A stretch of 64,000 bases of DNA from Escallonia rubra (taxonomy: Eukaryota > Streptophyta > Magnoliopsida > Escalloniales > Escalloniaceae), in the NCBI GenBank assembly GCA_033065855.1, contig JAVXUO010003229.1, positions 558,001 to 622,000 on the forward strand, in the 5' to 3' direction. The notes under the pieces were generated by a model. The model searched no databases, had not been told where the DNA came from, and saw only the letters and a list, made by a program, of their open reading frames with translations. The translations under genes and the position numbers were made by a program. Positions 11,496 to 24,589 of the stretch are shown in pieces (within the stretch, counting starts at the first letter, position 1; each line of letters begins with the position of its first letter).

Positions 11496-14079
11496 TTGGT
11501 CATAAAAGGTTGGCATCCGGTGTTCTGTAATGCCATGCGAATACTTCATAGCTGGGTTGTGGGAGCGCATGGCTGGCAATGCAATGGTTAGATGATTCTT
11601 TATTGGATTCATTATACAAAAACCGATTCTCCCCTGGTTGTAGTCTTGTAGATGGGGAAATCTCAAACTAGCGAGTAGGCGTGTAGAAATTCAAAACTTG
11701 AATACCAATTAAGTGAAATTGTTTATGTCTTGAATCTTTTAGTGAAGAGCAATCTCATTTATCCATTTTAACTCTCGTTCTCCGGGAAGCAAAACAAACC
11801 GTACCAAGCATGATAACTGTGTGAGATGAGATGGGAGTGGCAATGACCCATGTCATAGTGGTTGGTCTTTGTCCTCTTCATTTTCCCCGAGTATGCTTAG
11901 ATCGGTAAAACGTCAATACGATTTAAGTGATATCTCTCTCTGGACATATCAATGACAGAAGGTTGAGAACGAGAAGTTAGCGTAGCGTAGGAGCATTAAA
12001 CACAGACTGGAATTATTGGCATCTAAAGATATGGAGGATTTCTGATTATAAACGACTTTTTGACATCCCAATCACGCCGGCAATTATTGAAGAACCTAAC
12101 ATTGGTTTAAATGCCGCTACCATACAAGGTGACCCATATCAAGACAGAAGTTTCTCATTCTGAAAAGAATGCTGATTTCGTCATACCAAGTTAATTTTCA
12201 AGGTGGAACATGGTTTCCTTTCACGGAAAGAATGGCAAGGAAAGGGCCAAAAGAAATGAAGCGAGCTAGAAGGTTCATCTGGGTCGAGGGGACCATAGTT
12301 CAGTGTCCCATCCCACCATGTAAAAAGCGCACATGCTGATTCATAATGTCAATCTGCATGACTGGGCACGAGTTACGTATTGGTGTGCTCAGCTTGGCCG
12401 AGTAAGGTAGGCTGAACCCATTGACAGAGCTCAACTGGTGACAAAACAGAGGTCCCCCAGTCCAAAGTGGCTCAACCCTTTTAGCCCTTATCAATCCAAC
12501 AAGGCAAGTGGATGTGTTCCTGGGTTCAACTTGGAAACTGTCCCTCTCGGCTACTGATTTTGTGTACGCAGCGTTTGACGCCAAGATTGTCGCAGGGTTA
12601 ACTTTTACACGTCGTCTTCATCGTTCCCACTTTCTAAATCTGTCTATCTTTGATTTGGATATTTTCCTTTTTTCTCTTTTCTGTTTTTCCGGGCATTATG
12701 TTATCAATCATTTTATTTACATAATAATATGTAGAGGCAGGCAGGAAGCTGGAAAGTTAGGAGCGGACCCGATGCAAAGACCATGAATGTGACAGACCAA
12801 TCTGCTTGTGACTCACCGTGGGGACATCACGGGATCAAAAGGAATCAAAATGAAAAAAATAAGGTTGAAGCACCGGCAGAGAACGTGCAGCACCATGGTA
12901 CTGTTCACTGTTTAGCACCAACTGAACAGTTGGCAGAGTTTGCCAAACTTCGTTGCAAGAAGGTGAGTTCCAGTATTCAAGTTCAAAGGGGCCAAGGAAA
13001 GGGAGTTCCTGAGGCATACGGAATGGGAACCGAGCTATAATGAGCCTATGCAACATTGCAAGAACCTGACGTTCATGCGGGACTTGAGTAAAAGTGGGAA
13101 ACAACTTTGCTGTTTAGGTTAGTTAAGGTCACGCACGCACTCCATCTTGCACCAAATGTGGGGCAATCAACAGTTTATGGCACTAGGAATGAAAATTTGT
13201 CCAAATACTTGTTTGCATAGGATTGCTCAAGTTCAATTCCAGTCTCCATTTTAAGAAGCTAGTTATTTTGTGAAACAAGCAAGAATCGCGCTCAAGTTTG
13301 CCTAATTGAGAGGAATTTTAATTCCGTCTCCGTTCTAAGATGCTACTTAAGTTCCAAAACAAGCAAGAACTTCATTTTGAAATCATAAAGTTCACCCACC
13401 TCTGATTCGATATTGCAAATTCATTGACTTTTACCAGAATTCTGAGCATTACACCAACCTTAAGTAAGAGGATAATTATCAGGAAGTTTACAACTGGAGG
13501 CAAGGAAATAATTGCTAATAAGCTGCACAAAACATTTGGGTGAAAGTGACCTGGAAACTGCATAACTTGTGGACAACAAATGTTCCTTGAAATTCTTGTT
13601 CCCCTTGGACCATTTAACCAACGACAAAGAAATTACGAGGAAAACAATACAGGCTACAATCATGCTTGAATGTCTTCAAGTTGTGGAAATTGCAATTAAC
13701 GAGTCTTTGTGTGCAAGACCATTAGCTAAAGGCTACAACCTTGAGAAAGCACGTCATATTATTTAGTCCAGAAGTAGTCCAAATCAGTGTATACTGGGCT
13801 TTGTACACGTGGTAACTGGTAATATGAAACGCTACATTATACACGGCACAAGTAACATCTCGGTTGCACATAACTCGCAAAGATGACTGTATAGTGCAGT
13901 TGTACTTGTACATAACTCGACAAGGGTATTCCTTGGCGGCATATATTTGTTGACAACTTGTGACAAATTTGAAAGACAGAGGAACTAGGAGACCATGGAG
14001 GGGCTGGACTTGAATGACAACATTGCATGGTGGAAGGAAATAGCCTTGGGCTAAGGCAGCAACAAAGTGGAAAAACTTA
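11496..14079. other. 3' flank of the lipase gene and intergenic DNA
   Basis: The first few hundred bases are probably 3' UTR. Short frames near 12300-13040 and 13370-13770 have no recognisable domain, and none shows exon-like continuity. I see no RNA gene or repeat array. Confidence 0.5.
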
Positions 14080-14611
14080 GGTCCTGTTGGAAAACCATTT
14101 GGTTTTCAGTTACAAAACTGGAGAAAAAAAACGTGTTGGACACACAGTTTTCGTTTTTTTTTTTTTCTCTTCAGTTTTGAAAACCAATTTTTAAAATGTG
14201 GCTACTTTAAAAACTCCTATTTTGGAGTTTTGAGTTTCCAGTTTTGATTTTTGTTTTGAAACCATCACCACCACCCCCCACCTCCACCACCCATCGCCAC
14301 CAGCCACTGCCGGCTTTGTTTTGAGACCACCCCCACCGCCACAGCCACTGCCCGCTACCACCCACCGCATGCCGCCCACCCCGCCATCCACCGGTCACCG
14401 TCGCCGCCCACCCCACGCTCCACCACCGCCACCGCAACTACCACAAAAAAATAAAAAAACTAAGTAATCAAACACCCAAAATAAAAAAATTCAAAATAAA
14501 ATTTAGGTAATCAAACACCCATTTGTTTTTGTAAAAAATAAAAACTAAACTGATTCTGATTTTGATTTTTGAAACAGAAAATCAAAACTGGAAGTGATTT
14601 CAAACATACCC
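14080..14611. mobile_element. Tourist-like MITE (PIF/Harbinger superfamily)
   Basis: A 532-bp stretch is bounded by TTA on both sides (14077-14079 and 14612-14614). Its inverted ends are GGTCCTGTTGGAAAACC on the left and GGGTATGTTTGAAATC on the right (reverse complement). Subterminal copies of the CAGTTTTGAAAAC motif recur inside. The centre (14250-14450) is a C-rich/A-rich low-complexity block of CCACC repeats that yields long but meaningless frames on the minus strand. There is no coding capacity. The TTA duplication and TGTTTG-type ends fit Tourist. Confidence 0.65.
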
Positions 14612-14614
14612 TTA

Positions 14615-15875
14615 AACTAGTATCATGATTTTTCTGTCTAAACAGTTAAAATGCAGGGCTGATGGGGAGAAGGTTTATTCAGTTCTATGAGTATCTTTTC
14701 CTATTTGCAAAGTCCTGGAGGCTGAGCTGCATGGGTCATGAAAGGACTCCAGCTGATTAAAGATAAAGGACTGGAAGAAGATATGGTGCAAACAACTCAA
14801 GGGGAGTTAACAAAGGATCTCAACAGCTTGCATCCATTAGCGTATCTGATCGGAAACCTTCGTTTTTTGCTACAAGCAGCGGGAGGTAATACGCGATGCG
14901 ACTCGGTATTTCTGTATCTTACACAACCTGACAATCACGGGAAGGACTGGAACCAGTGCTGAAGGCAGAAGCTTATGGCATTGTCAGAAGTAGGGTGTAA
15001 TTGGGGAGAGTGAAGCTCATGAATTGACCAACTCACTTCCTTCTAACTTAATAATGAATGGATAATTGGTAACATCTAACATTCAATTTGCTAATATATC
15101 TGCAAGTAGCCTGTGCATTTTTCCTTTCATTACTTCACTTAAGATATAGTAATATACCAACATACATGTAATCATAAAATGTGTGGTTAAATGGAAAACG
15201 ATACCGAAACGCTACTGGTACCAAATGTTCCATTTTATTGGAGAGAACTCTACGTCCACCACTACAACACTTACAACTATGGCCTTGAGGGTATTTTGGA
15301 ATAAAGAAAACCTTATGCCCCTTTCCACAAGCAAATGCACAAACGCAGTGTGATGACTTTCTGCAACAATAGCCTGACGCACTGTCTTAGAATTGTTAAA
15401 AGTAGCCACTATGTCAAAATTCAACTGTAAGATCAACAGTTTGAAGTTCTATAAAGTGAATATGATGAGTCTCGACTCACGTGTTCAAGATCATTAGCAG
15501 AAAGCCTACAGACTTGAGGGAATACAGCCAAAACAAAATAAACTTGGATAAATGATATGAAACAGCATTCCTATTTGATGCCAAGGAAAGTGGGCCAAGA
15601 TAGGTTGAGAACACTATTATTCTGTCCCAAGAAGTCCAAATGATCACTATCAACTTGGCATCACATAATACCATGAAATTTTACAGTATTCTACACAATG
15701 GAACAAGAAAAAGCATCTCCCTGTTATTGTACATAACTCGACAAGGAGGCGTTATACCAGTTCAGTTCAGTTGTATACTGAAAAAGGAAATTTACAAGCA
15801 AACTTTCATGTTTGATTTAACATAAGACCATGGCCGGAAAACATCCTTCACCGAGTCAGTAAAGTGGTATTCAAC
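14615..15875. other. Intergenic DNA / 3' flank of the TMEM205-like gene
   Basis: This lies downstream of the minus-strand TMEM205-like stop codon. Part of it is probably 3' UTR. Short frames at 14738-14962 and elsewhere do not resemble proteins. Nothing else is recognised. Confidence 0.45.
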
Positions 15876-18800
15876 CTAGAGATCAAGTTTACCTGCCAAG
15901 TACCAGGAATGCATGGCGAGGCTACCGAAAGACAAAATATTAGCCATAGAGGAGAGTCCGTGAATCATCCCAAATTTCTTGTTCATGGCAGCAAGCTTTG
16001 GATTCGCCTTTGCGACTTCCTGGTTTTTTGTCCACCCAACTTCCTCTCCAATATTGGATTCTCTCTCCACCTTATGCCTTTGCTTCATCATCTACACCAC
16101 AACAAGAAAAACAAACTTTTAGTTGCTATATAGTAAACCAGCCGGGACAACTCAGAAATTACAAGACAGGGGAGCAATAAGAGATTTGTTCAATCTATCT
16201 AACAACAATAGAAAGAGAGCTAACAGAAACATCATTGACTTTCCATAAACAGCCACAAGTTGACGAAACTATGTCTCTTTAGTGGTATCTCTTGCCACCC
16301 ACGGAGAGGGAATTGCAGTGCTAAAGTAAAGAAAAGGCTATGGTGCGTGCATATTATTGTAGGAAAGAAGTAAACACCATTTTACTTGCATACTCCTTGC
16401 AATAAAGCCAGTCAAAAGCATTATTTGCTGGATATGATTGCGAACCATGTAACGATGATCTCTTAAGAGTGCTACTTCTTCAGTCTCTCATATGTTTTCA
16501 TTTCCCTTTGTATTTTTCCTGTTCTATCACTTGTCTACGACTTCGTATTAGAAAGACTCAGCGAATAACCCGTCGAGTAGGCATTAACATAGTAAAACCC
16601 CATGAGGCTAGGAATTAATTAAACTTAAATTGAGGATCCACGCTTAGTTTTCCATGTGTTTATCTCTTGAAAAATGATAAATAACGCAAAATACCATTAA
16701 CGAGACCACGTATAATTTGCTCTCATTTCCCATCCACTTATCTGGTACGAAAGCACCTGTTGGGGCGTCATACCCTAGGATTCTTTTCATACCCTCCCTC
16801 CCTCCCAGTGCATGGGTCTAACTTAATCAACCAATCAGTGGGCATGGGGGCACGCGTCCATGTACAGCGGGCTGGACATGCCGCCGCTTATTGGGTGCAC
16901 TGATACAGCCAAATATACCTAAACGAGGCCTCAAGACTCATTTCCTATTATCCCCCCCTCCCCAACCCACCCAAAACCCCCGCTCGTTTGGGTGATTTTA
17001 AGGTCAGTGCAGAGCCCAATGCATGACATTACGTGCCAATCTCATTGTGTGGTCCAACGCTTACATCCCTATGCTCGCTTCTGTGCTAAGCGCCCACGAA
17101 ATGAGTCTGACAACTACCACTCCCAATCCCTTGCACCCTCGCAAGGCGATGAAACAATTCCTCTGAGTCTGCTCTTACGCTAACACCCCGCATGCTACAA
17201 CGGTTCTACTTTCTTCCTCACGCACCCCTCGGTGCTCGCCATCAAAGGCATTTCAAACGCACTGCCTGTCGGTGGTATACCATTTCAGTATCAAACTAGG
17301 TGCGGCTCTTATACCACTTGTCACGGACCCAAGGGCATCCTCGTTCAAATATACCTAAGTGAGCCCCCAGGCCCTTTTCCCATTAGCTCCCAGTGTCTGG
17401 TGATGTGCAAAGCCCATTGGATCAAGTTGTGGCATTACAAGCCATGCACGTTTTACGGTCCTATCCTATATGCCTGTATTAAATGTTTTGCTTTTTATAA
17501 AGAGCATTGTCATTATAGTTCCTCCACATAATTTACAGTACTTTATCTAAGAAAGTATGCCCCTTAACAAAACAAAATACAAGACTATGTCCCTTATCTT
17601 GTCATCCCATCCCCCCCCCCCCCCCCCCCAAAAAAAAAAAAAAACACCCCCACACACCCAAAAAAACAAAAAATAAACCCAATTCTCTAAACTATAATTG
17701 TTTGATGCCACAGATTACCAGGCCTCAATAAAATATAATGTTGCATATCCCAAAACAGTTCAGCTGTAAGGAAATTCCAGGAGATCTGACTTATCACTAT
17801 GAGTGATACCAGGTGTCAACTTGTTTATAGCACACAGGGTCAATCTCAAGCAAATCATCAGGGGCATTTTTCTTATCGAAAGGAACTTTCTCTTTTCAAT
17901 TTTTCCTTGGTTAGGCTATTGTAAGTTTTTCCTTCGTTGGATTAAACAATGCATCCTATTACCTTCAATAGCCTCTATAACTATGGGCTGACCAAAAGCT
18001 CAACGTCCACCATATATAAAAGGCTTAGACCAAGTACACAAGCATATAACCCTCTGCTCATTTACTTAGCTTCTCCCACATATCTTAGCTGCATTGCTAG
18101 TATTTTCTCTGTTCTTGACGTCGCATTTGTTCAGTATTTTTGGAAATTCAAGCTAAACTTGCTGAAATGGATAAGGTGACAGACTTGGCATCAAAGAAAG
18201 CTGCAGTGATCTTCACCAATAGCTCGTGTTGCATGTGCCAAGTCCAGCAATTCATGAACTTCATAAAGATTCAAGCGGGAGAGGGACGCTGCAGTCCGTC
18301 GGTCCCAGCCATGTTCATAGGTGGAAGATGTGTAGGCTCAGCCAAAGATGTCATATCCCTACATGTTGATGAGTCTCTGCAACAAAAGCTCATTGAAGCC
18401 GGAGCTATTTGGTTCTAGTAACCTCAGAAAATTCATCTTTAACATGTTGGAATTTATGTTACTGTAACGTCTTAGCTCATACGGTGTTAATACTAGCATT
18501 GTTTTAGAGGGGCTCTGTTTTGCCAGCTCTTATGACTGCATAATATATAAGATCACGACTTCGGGAAATTAATTTCTCGAGTCTCTGTAGAGCTTACGGC
18601 AGTTAAAAGCTAGTATCTTTTCCTGCTCATATTTTTCAGCATTAACCAAGGTAATGAAGTTTGCCCCAGGTAGTACTTCGAAATTAGAATTGAGTAGGAC
18701 CTTCCTAGAAAATTCTTTCTTTTTTGTTTTCTCATGCCAAATTAGAGGTAAGATGTTCACCCCCGAAAATTCCCAGATAAGCTTACAAGATTGGTCAGCA

Positions 18801-21095
18801 TTTCAGACCGCCGATTGAGAATATTCATAAAAATTGCTATAAGCAAAACCGACAATAAGGTAGGATAAAGGCTTTGCAAATGCATCACTTTGGATCAATG
18901 ATCAGACACGTTTCCACATAGAACTTATCCCTACTAGCCATTGATCCCATCGATGACAAGTTACAGTTCCACAACTGAGGAAAGTCCTTCCTGCACTGCA
19001 ACTTTATGCAGCGTGTTCGTGCATCAGATGAGTTTTTTCTCTATTCTTTAACAACAGGTTTTGCCTTTGGTTACTAAAAAAATATTTCGAAGTTGCATAA
19101 CTGCGAGAGTTGAATCTAAACGGTAAGTACATCCAAAGTGAGTTTTGCCTTAATAGGTGATGGCTCTGCACCTTTTCATCTCTCTCTTTTCAACATTTTG
19201 TCTTCAGCTTCTAATAGTAAGTCGTCTCCATGTAACCACTACTAAGGGAGAGCTGAAAAGGTCATGCTGGAAATATTTTGTAACTTTCTCTCCGCACCCC
19301 CACCTTTTCGGCCCCAAATTCTTTCATATCCAAAAATCATGCAGAAACAGCTCTTATGGACAGGTTCAACACAAGTATAGAGCTGACAATATAGCCCAAT
19401 ACATGTAGAAATAATCCTTATTACATGTATGCCTGCATATATCACGACGAATACATGCATGTACATATATATCTCACGCTGCTCGTGCTACTAACAGCCC
19501 TGTTAATCACTTGGTGACACGAGGTAAGACTAGCTTCTTAATGTTGGCCTTTGTCTGTTCATTCACTGTATGGAGCATGTCAAACAGTATAAATGAACAA
19601 CATATATGTTCACTCATGAGAGGAACCATGCCAGTTGGTGGGGATTTACATTCGCCCTCCAGGACCCTGTTCGATTTTACTTCGTGCTTTTGCATGGTGC
19701 ATGAGAAATTGAAATAGTCGCCACGATGTCCTTGTACTTACGACCCAGCACAGACAAGGGTTTGCTGATAAGGGGAAGAGACATGTCACCCAAGTTGTAA
19801 CCAGCTATACACTTTTACTGTTGCATAGAATCACATTTACACCTGAATCAAGTTCAGGTGGCCGATTGGACCTCAGATAGACCTCAGACGCCATTCTGGA
19901 ATGGTCACATGGAGCTACGACCTAATAATCATACCTCACATCACTTACCTTCATCGATGCGGAGCTATGATCCCATTATGTAGTGCTACTGCTAGTTGAT
20001 ACATTTGTAAGCATCCGTGAATGACCAACCGTAGATCGAACCCCTAAAGTGGAACCCCGCTTGTACAATGTTCCAAACGATAAATTCACAATTCTGTTGA
20101 AGTCAAAGAAACTGTTTGGGGGTCGAGAATGCCAGCACTGGCTGTCTTCCATGATCCATACATCTCCATCCCAAGCACCAAGTGCCGCACAATCAATAAA
20201 CTTTTTGCTTGTTGTCATCAAGACTAAGTCCAACCCCCAAAAAGAGAATCAGCAACTGATGTGAAGTACCAATTTTTTATTGCTAGGACAACATAGAAGA
20301 ATGGACTCATGTAATCACAACTAATAACGGTAATGCCATATGCTTTAAGTATAATAAAAAGATAAGAGAAAATAACCTCAATAGTCATGGGAGTAAAGAC
20401 AAAGAGATTGGTGAGGTTGAAACCGAAGGCAGAGAGGAGGAAGCCAAGCTGGTACTTCTCGGCAGTGGACGACGACTTCCACGGATGCGAGTACCCAAAG
20501 CACGCCACGGACACTGCACAGCACACACCCACCATCGAAAAGTAGGCAGGAAACATCTTGCTCTGCAGATTACCAAACTGATGCCTCGGTAGATTCCTGA
20601 AACCACAACGTACAGATAAATTGTAATTAAGAACATCAAAGATAGCCTCTTATTGATATAAACGATATTCCTCCTCACAATTTTTGTTACCTCCTGACTT
20701 TTCGAGGATTTTTTTAATATGATCTAACATTCAATTGAACTCTGAAAAACATAATTACTTAATCAAGTAACTATTGCCCGGCAAGTCAGCCTAGGTGAAG
20801 CAAACTCAATTTTTGCACTTAGATGTTTAGTCTCGAAATTTGCAAAAAGTTAAAAGGCGACAACAATTAATGAAACGGATAAAGAATGTGCTGTTAGTTG
20901 TTACTTGAACATGATGATGCCGCCGATGAAGGTGACCCATAGAGCGGCGCCCCAGGCGGTGGAGAAGCAGAGGAGATGGGCGAGTTTGATGAAGGTGGTG
21001 AGCTTTGCCGACTTTGATCCGAAGGTTTCCGGTGAGAATACGACTCCGATTACCAGGAAGGCCACCGCCGCGAGGAATCGAGTCGTCCAGCCCAT
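15876..21095 (-). CDS. TMEM205-like (DUF4149) four-helix membrane protein
   Basis: The three exons on the minus strand are 20905-21095, 20377-20596 and 15876-16091. They join in phase to 208 residues starting MGWTTRFLAAVAFLVIGVVF. Hydrophobic segments lie at about 5-22, 37-60, 85-105 and 115-135, with another near 180-200. The run LCFSTAWGAALWVTFIGGIIMFKNLPRHQFG is the TMEM205/DUF4149 hallmark (small residues in TM2, then the R-x-x-F-G loop). The last exon gives MMKQRHKVERESN, then FGMIHGLSSMANILSFGSLAMHSWYLAGKL, as in plant homologues, which are sometimes annotated as LEA-related. The function in plants is unknown; human TMEM205 is linked to cisplatin resistance. The second intron is 4.3 kb, far longer than the first, and contains a plus-strand glutaredoxin gene. 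No internal stop or frameshift is seen. Confidence 0.85.
16092..18012. other. Distal part of the 4.3-kb intron 2 of the TMEM205-like gene
   Basis: This part of the intron carries no recognisable exon. It includes a C/T-rich patch at about 16790-16980, two loosely similar passages near 16910-17000 and 17335-17420, and a poly-C then poly-A run (C19 at 17611-17629, A15 at 17630-17644). The last part precedes the glutaredoxin TATA box. Confidence 0.45.
18013..18022 (+). promoter_or_regulatory. TATA box of the nested glutaredoxin gene
   Basis: TATATAAAAG is a near-consensus plant TATA box about 145 bp before the chosen start codon. This leaves room for a leader of about 110 bases. Its presence supports independent transcription of the glutaredoxin from inside the intron on the opposite strand. 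Confidence 0.6.
18167..18418 (+). CDS. CC-type (class III, ROXY-like) glutaredoxin with internal deletion
   Basis: The single exon encodes 83 residues, MDKVTDLASKKAAVIFTNSS followed by CCMC at 21-24, the active site of land-plant CC-type glutaredoxins. The second half has SVPAMFIGGRCVGSAKDVISLH (cis-Pro and glutathione-binding GG region) and ends in AGAIWF, close to the ALWL tail by which ROXY proteins bind TGA bZIP factors. The usual length is about 100-105 residues. Here some 20-25 residues between the active-site helix and the cis-Pro (normally the 'YELD...ALLRLG' part) are absent, with the frame kept. The in-frame ATG at 18140 is upstream, but family members begin MDKV, so 18167 is preferred. 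The gene lies within an intron of the opposite-strand TMEM205-like gene. The product may be a trimmed functional form or a decaying paralogue. Confidence 0.75.
   Translation: MDKVTDLASKKAAVIFTNSSCCMCQVQQFMNFIKIQAGEGRCSPSVPAMFIGGRCVGSAKDVISLHVDESLQQKLIEAGAIWF
18419..20376. other. Proximal part of TMEM205-like intron 2
   Basis: This is the 3' flank of the glutaredoxin gene followed by intronic DNA. It contains no exon-like frame with recognisable content. Confidence 0.4.
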
Positions 21096-24000
21096 AATTT
21101 CTTCTGATTGTTCTTCTTCCTAGATTTTGCGAGAATCGATTTCGAGTTCAGTTGAGGAAGAAAATGCCACACAGCACTCACCTACCCTGCCCGTATTTCT
21201 TCCAACTAGTAGGCAGCGAGTGACTTTACAAGTGCTGACCGAGATGCCCCTGCATTTGTCAAGTTTGGTGTGCAGTTAACTCAATTGGACAACTTTTATG
21301 AAAGAACAAATTTTGCCTCCTGTGGTATACAAAATTCTCTAAAATTTAATATAGCGATTATCAATGATCGTTAAATATTTTTGAATAATTTAGTAATATT
21401 TTTTAACGTTATTAAATAAAAGTCACTATAAACATTTAGTAATCATTTATTGTCACTATTTAAGAAAGATAATAGAAAGATTCCTTCAATACAAATGGTA
21501 CCCAAAATTTGTTCTTTATGAACTACATTCGTGAAAAAAGTTTTGAAGATGAAGACTCAAACTTTTGTTTAAATTCACGTCTAAACTCTATCCTTTAAAT
21601 TCTATCAAGTTATACATAGCACGCATTTCATAAATAGTTTTGATATGATAAAAAAGTAACCTTGCAACATTATTATCATAGACTCGTGAGCACTCTCACA
21701 TAATAACACTGGTTATACTTAAACGAGACTCTCAGATCTTGTGGTCGTTATACCTCCCCATTTTTTTACAATGTTAAGAATGTGTAGTGCGTCACGCCCG
21801 TTGTATGGTCCAAAAACTCCGGAATTTTCATATGCACACTCGTGTGAAACGTGGATGCAGTGAATCCGTGCCAAAAATGCTGACTTGGCCAAAGGTATGA
21901 AGACGGTCCCCAACTAATTTTTCGTAGTTGGTGCTTTGGTAGTGGAGTCTAAAGAGTGGAGCCGAAAGCAAAGGCGGCCGCATGAACAGTCTATCTGGGC
22001 TGCAGCACTCAGTAGCCCCAGGCCCAGTATTATTTTTGGTGAATTAGTTAGCCCCAGGCACCGTAAAGCCCACACGCCACAATTGCACATACATCGACCA
22101 GCATTCCCGTGAAACCGTTTTCAACACAGTCCATATGATAAGAACGCGCGCGCGATGTGCGTATAAAAATTAAGTTAACGAGTAGTCAAGCAAATTATGT
22201 AAGTATTTATTGTTAACATTCTTTAAAATGAAATTTACAGTGTAAAAGTCATACATGTCTTTCCAGTTCCATAAAGTGGTAACGAGATTATTGAACGAAG
22301 GTGCTCGTAATTTGATATTCGATGCTTACAAGGTTCAGACTATTGGACATACATGTTTTAGCAAACCATTAGAAAGAATCCTTGAAGTTACTTTATATGA
22401 GTGAGATGCAGGTTGTAATGGTGTTCCAAAATTACTAAGAAGAGACACGGAGGTACTGTTGTATGTCATCCTTCACAGTGGACATTGCATGGTCTCGTAA
22501 TTTGATTGATATTACTGGACTGCAAAGGCTAATGTGACCGAACAAGAGGCTAAGGAGGTCACGGCGGTACATCCAACGGTCCTTGTTTAGAAGAGCATCA
22601 AATAAAAAAAAATTAGAAATTTAAGGAAGGGAAAACCATTATACAAACCCTGATTTATAAAATACGAGAACAAGTTCAAAAACGTATGTTTCTAAAACGC
22701 TTCTGAAAGTGCCCTTGGACCATGCGCCCTTCGTTTGTGAGTAGTCTATGGTGCACGGGTGTGTCATGTCCTGATGAGATCACGTGTAAATTTAGTTCCC
22801 ATTTAAGTTAAACTGTCTGCGTTTGGAAGTGTGCCTCTTATGACCTTTTTCAAAATAATTTATGTGGACATTGGAATATCCTTAGTTATTTTGGCCTAAA
22901 TGATTTAGAACTTTTAAGTACTATTTAAGCTACTGTTATTCCTACCTAATCAAATCAAACATATAAATGCATAGAATGCAGGCTGTTTATCTTCATTACC
23001 TTTGCAATAAATAACTCTTACAACTAATAACACTTTGAGAGTACAAAAGTTTCAAGCTTGGTACGCTTTGGTGACTGCTTAAGTGAACTAAATAGTTATC
23101 TATTTTATCTAAGAGACGTTTGTTTACGTAGGGTAAACATTTGTGTGCTTACATATGCTAGGAGTTAGTTTAGGTTTGGTGCTGAAGATGATTGACTGAT
23201 ACGTATGTTTATGGCTTTTGTATTTGGGCTTTCAATCACTTACCCTCGTGTCAACCTATGGAGCTGGCATGTGTCTCAGCATACAGTTGGCCGCATCTAT
23301 TTACTCCTTTTGTGTATTCGACTGTATATGTTAATTGCTGTGCAAGAAATATAATGAAATAAAGTTGCGGGGCCTTATTGCCGGTAATTGCTTTTGGCCG
23401 GTCTTTTACAAACTTGCCCTTGTAAGGCCATATATCTACGCTTTTATCGGGTTGAAGTTCCTGATGCCGAAAGTTCTGGAGATCTTTCTTTCAGATCTCT
23501 TCCGATTGTCTATAAACACTGTCTCTATCAAACAAAGAGTAAAGAGACGAGAGTCAGTTCAAGAATATGATGTAAAGCATGTGCCCCATATAGAGGATGA
23601 GGTTAAGTAAATAGATCTCGGGACTGTTGACAATCATCGGCCTGCATTCCTAAGTGCAAGCTTCTTAAAGGAAATAGATTTGATAGTACATAAGTGGTAA
23701 GTGCTTGATCCTAATATATTTTACCATTTTATCCACGTTAAACATCCTTAATTTGACCTGACCTCACCACGTGTTAAGACTTGATAGTACCTTTATTTTA
23801 CCTATCCCCAGAGTTTTCATCTAACCCTCAACACCACGTTCTTTACGTTTCTTCTCATGACAAAATGTTGCATAATTACAACTTTCATGCCTTGTGTGAG
23901 TGAGTCGCATGTCTTCTTTAAATTAGAACTATCAATTTAGCCACTATTCCCATTAATTTGACAGTCAAATAAACAATCACCAACTTGCATTAAGACAAAA

Positions 24001-24578
24001 TCAGTCTTAAATGGATTGTCTTTAGGCCGATCTCTAACTTCTTGGTAATGTGACATATTTTTACCTTAGGACTAATGAGTCTTGTTAGGCCGCCGAAACA
24101 TTTTGTTTTTCGTTGAACAAAAGAAAACGAGTAATGTAATATTATTATTATTATTACAACTAACGGACGAGCTATAACTGTTTATTAGTATCTTTTAACT
24201 TTTAATTTCGGCCGCTAATTATATCAAAGTTTGGTCACAAGTAACGGTTAGTACTTAGTTTTTTTTTGTCAAACTTGTGGATTCCAATACGACACGATTG
24301 CTGCGCCCTGTTTGGTACTGCAGACCGAAGTAGAAAACGATTATTTTTCCTTCTCCCGCCAGTGCCCAAAAAATCAAAAGAAAGCCCTCCCATTTATTCT
24401 GATTTATCATGAAATCATTCATCTTCCTCAAGAAGTTTTCCAATCCGAAGTTCTGTCTGTACACCGACTTTCGGAGACTGCCACAGCATATATAATTGAA
24501 CTTCCATCCAGTTCAACTGTTATCTCCCACTTCCCCTTCTACTTACCACTCCCAGCCCCAGGGCTATCACCGACACAG
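21096..24578. other. Intergenic region between the divergent TMEM205-like and BRCT genes
   Basis: The first 80 bases are probably the TMEM205-like 5' UTR. A segment at about 21337-21470 resembles one at about 61222-61360 (see the repeat entries). The frame at 23335-23610 has no recognisable domain and no splice context, so I do not call it. The bases from about 24480 are CT-rich and likely form the leader of the BRCT gene. Confidence 0.45.
21337..21470. repeat. Dispersed repeat copy, related to 61222-61360
   Basis: The run TTTTTTAACG..ATTAAATAAAAGTCACTATAAA.AT..TAGT is shared, with substitutions, with the segment at 61300-61350. Both copies also carry a CATTAAATATTT-like block upstream. The boundaries and class are not resolved. 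Both lie in gene-free DNA. Confidence 0.4.
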
Positions 24579-24587
24579 TTAGGGTTT
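24579..24587 (+). promoter_or_regulatory. Telo-box-like motif next to the BRCT gene start
   Basis: TTAGGGTTT ends two bases before the ATG at 24590. It matches the interstitial telo-box common in 5' regions of plant genes expressed in dividing cells. Such a short match can occur by chance. Confidence 0.3.
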
Positions 24588-24589
24588 CA

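Noticed and set aside
14191..14437. Gly/Trp-rich minus-strand frames
   Set aside because: Produced by CCACC low-complexity DNA within the Tourist-like MITE.
16992..17531. Two short frames suggesting a gene or LTR piece in the TMEM205-like intron
   Set aside because: No domain, no paired terminal repeats and no primer-binding site seen.
23335..23610. 91-codon plus-strand frame
   Set aside because: Considered as an exon or pseudogene. No domain, no flanking exons and no codon-like conservation could be recognised.
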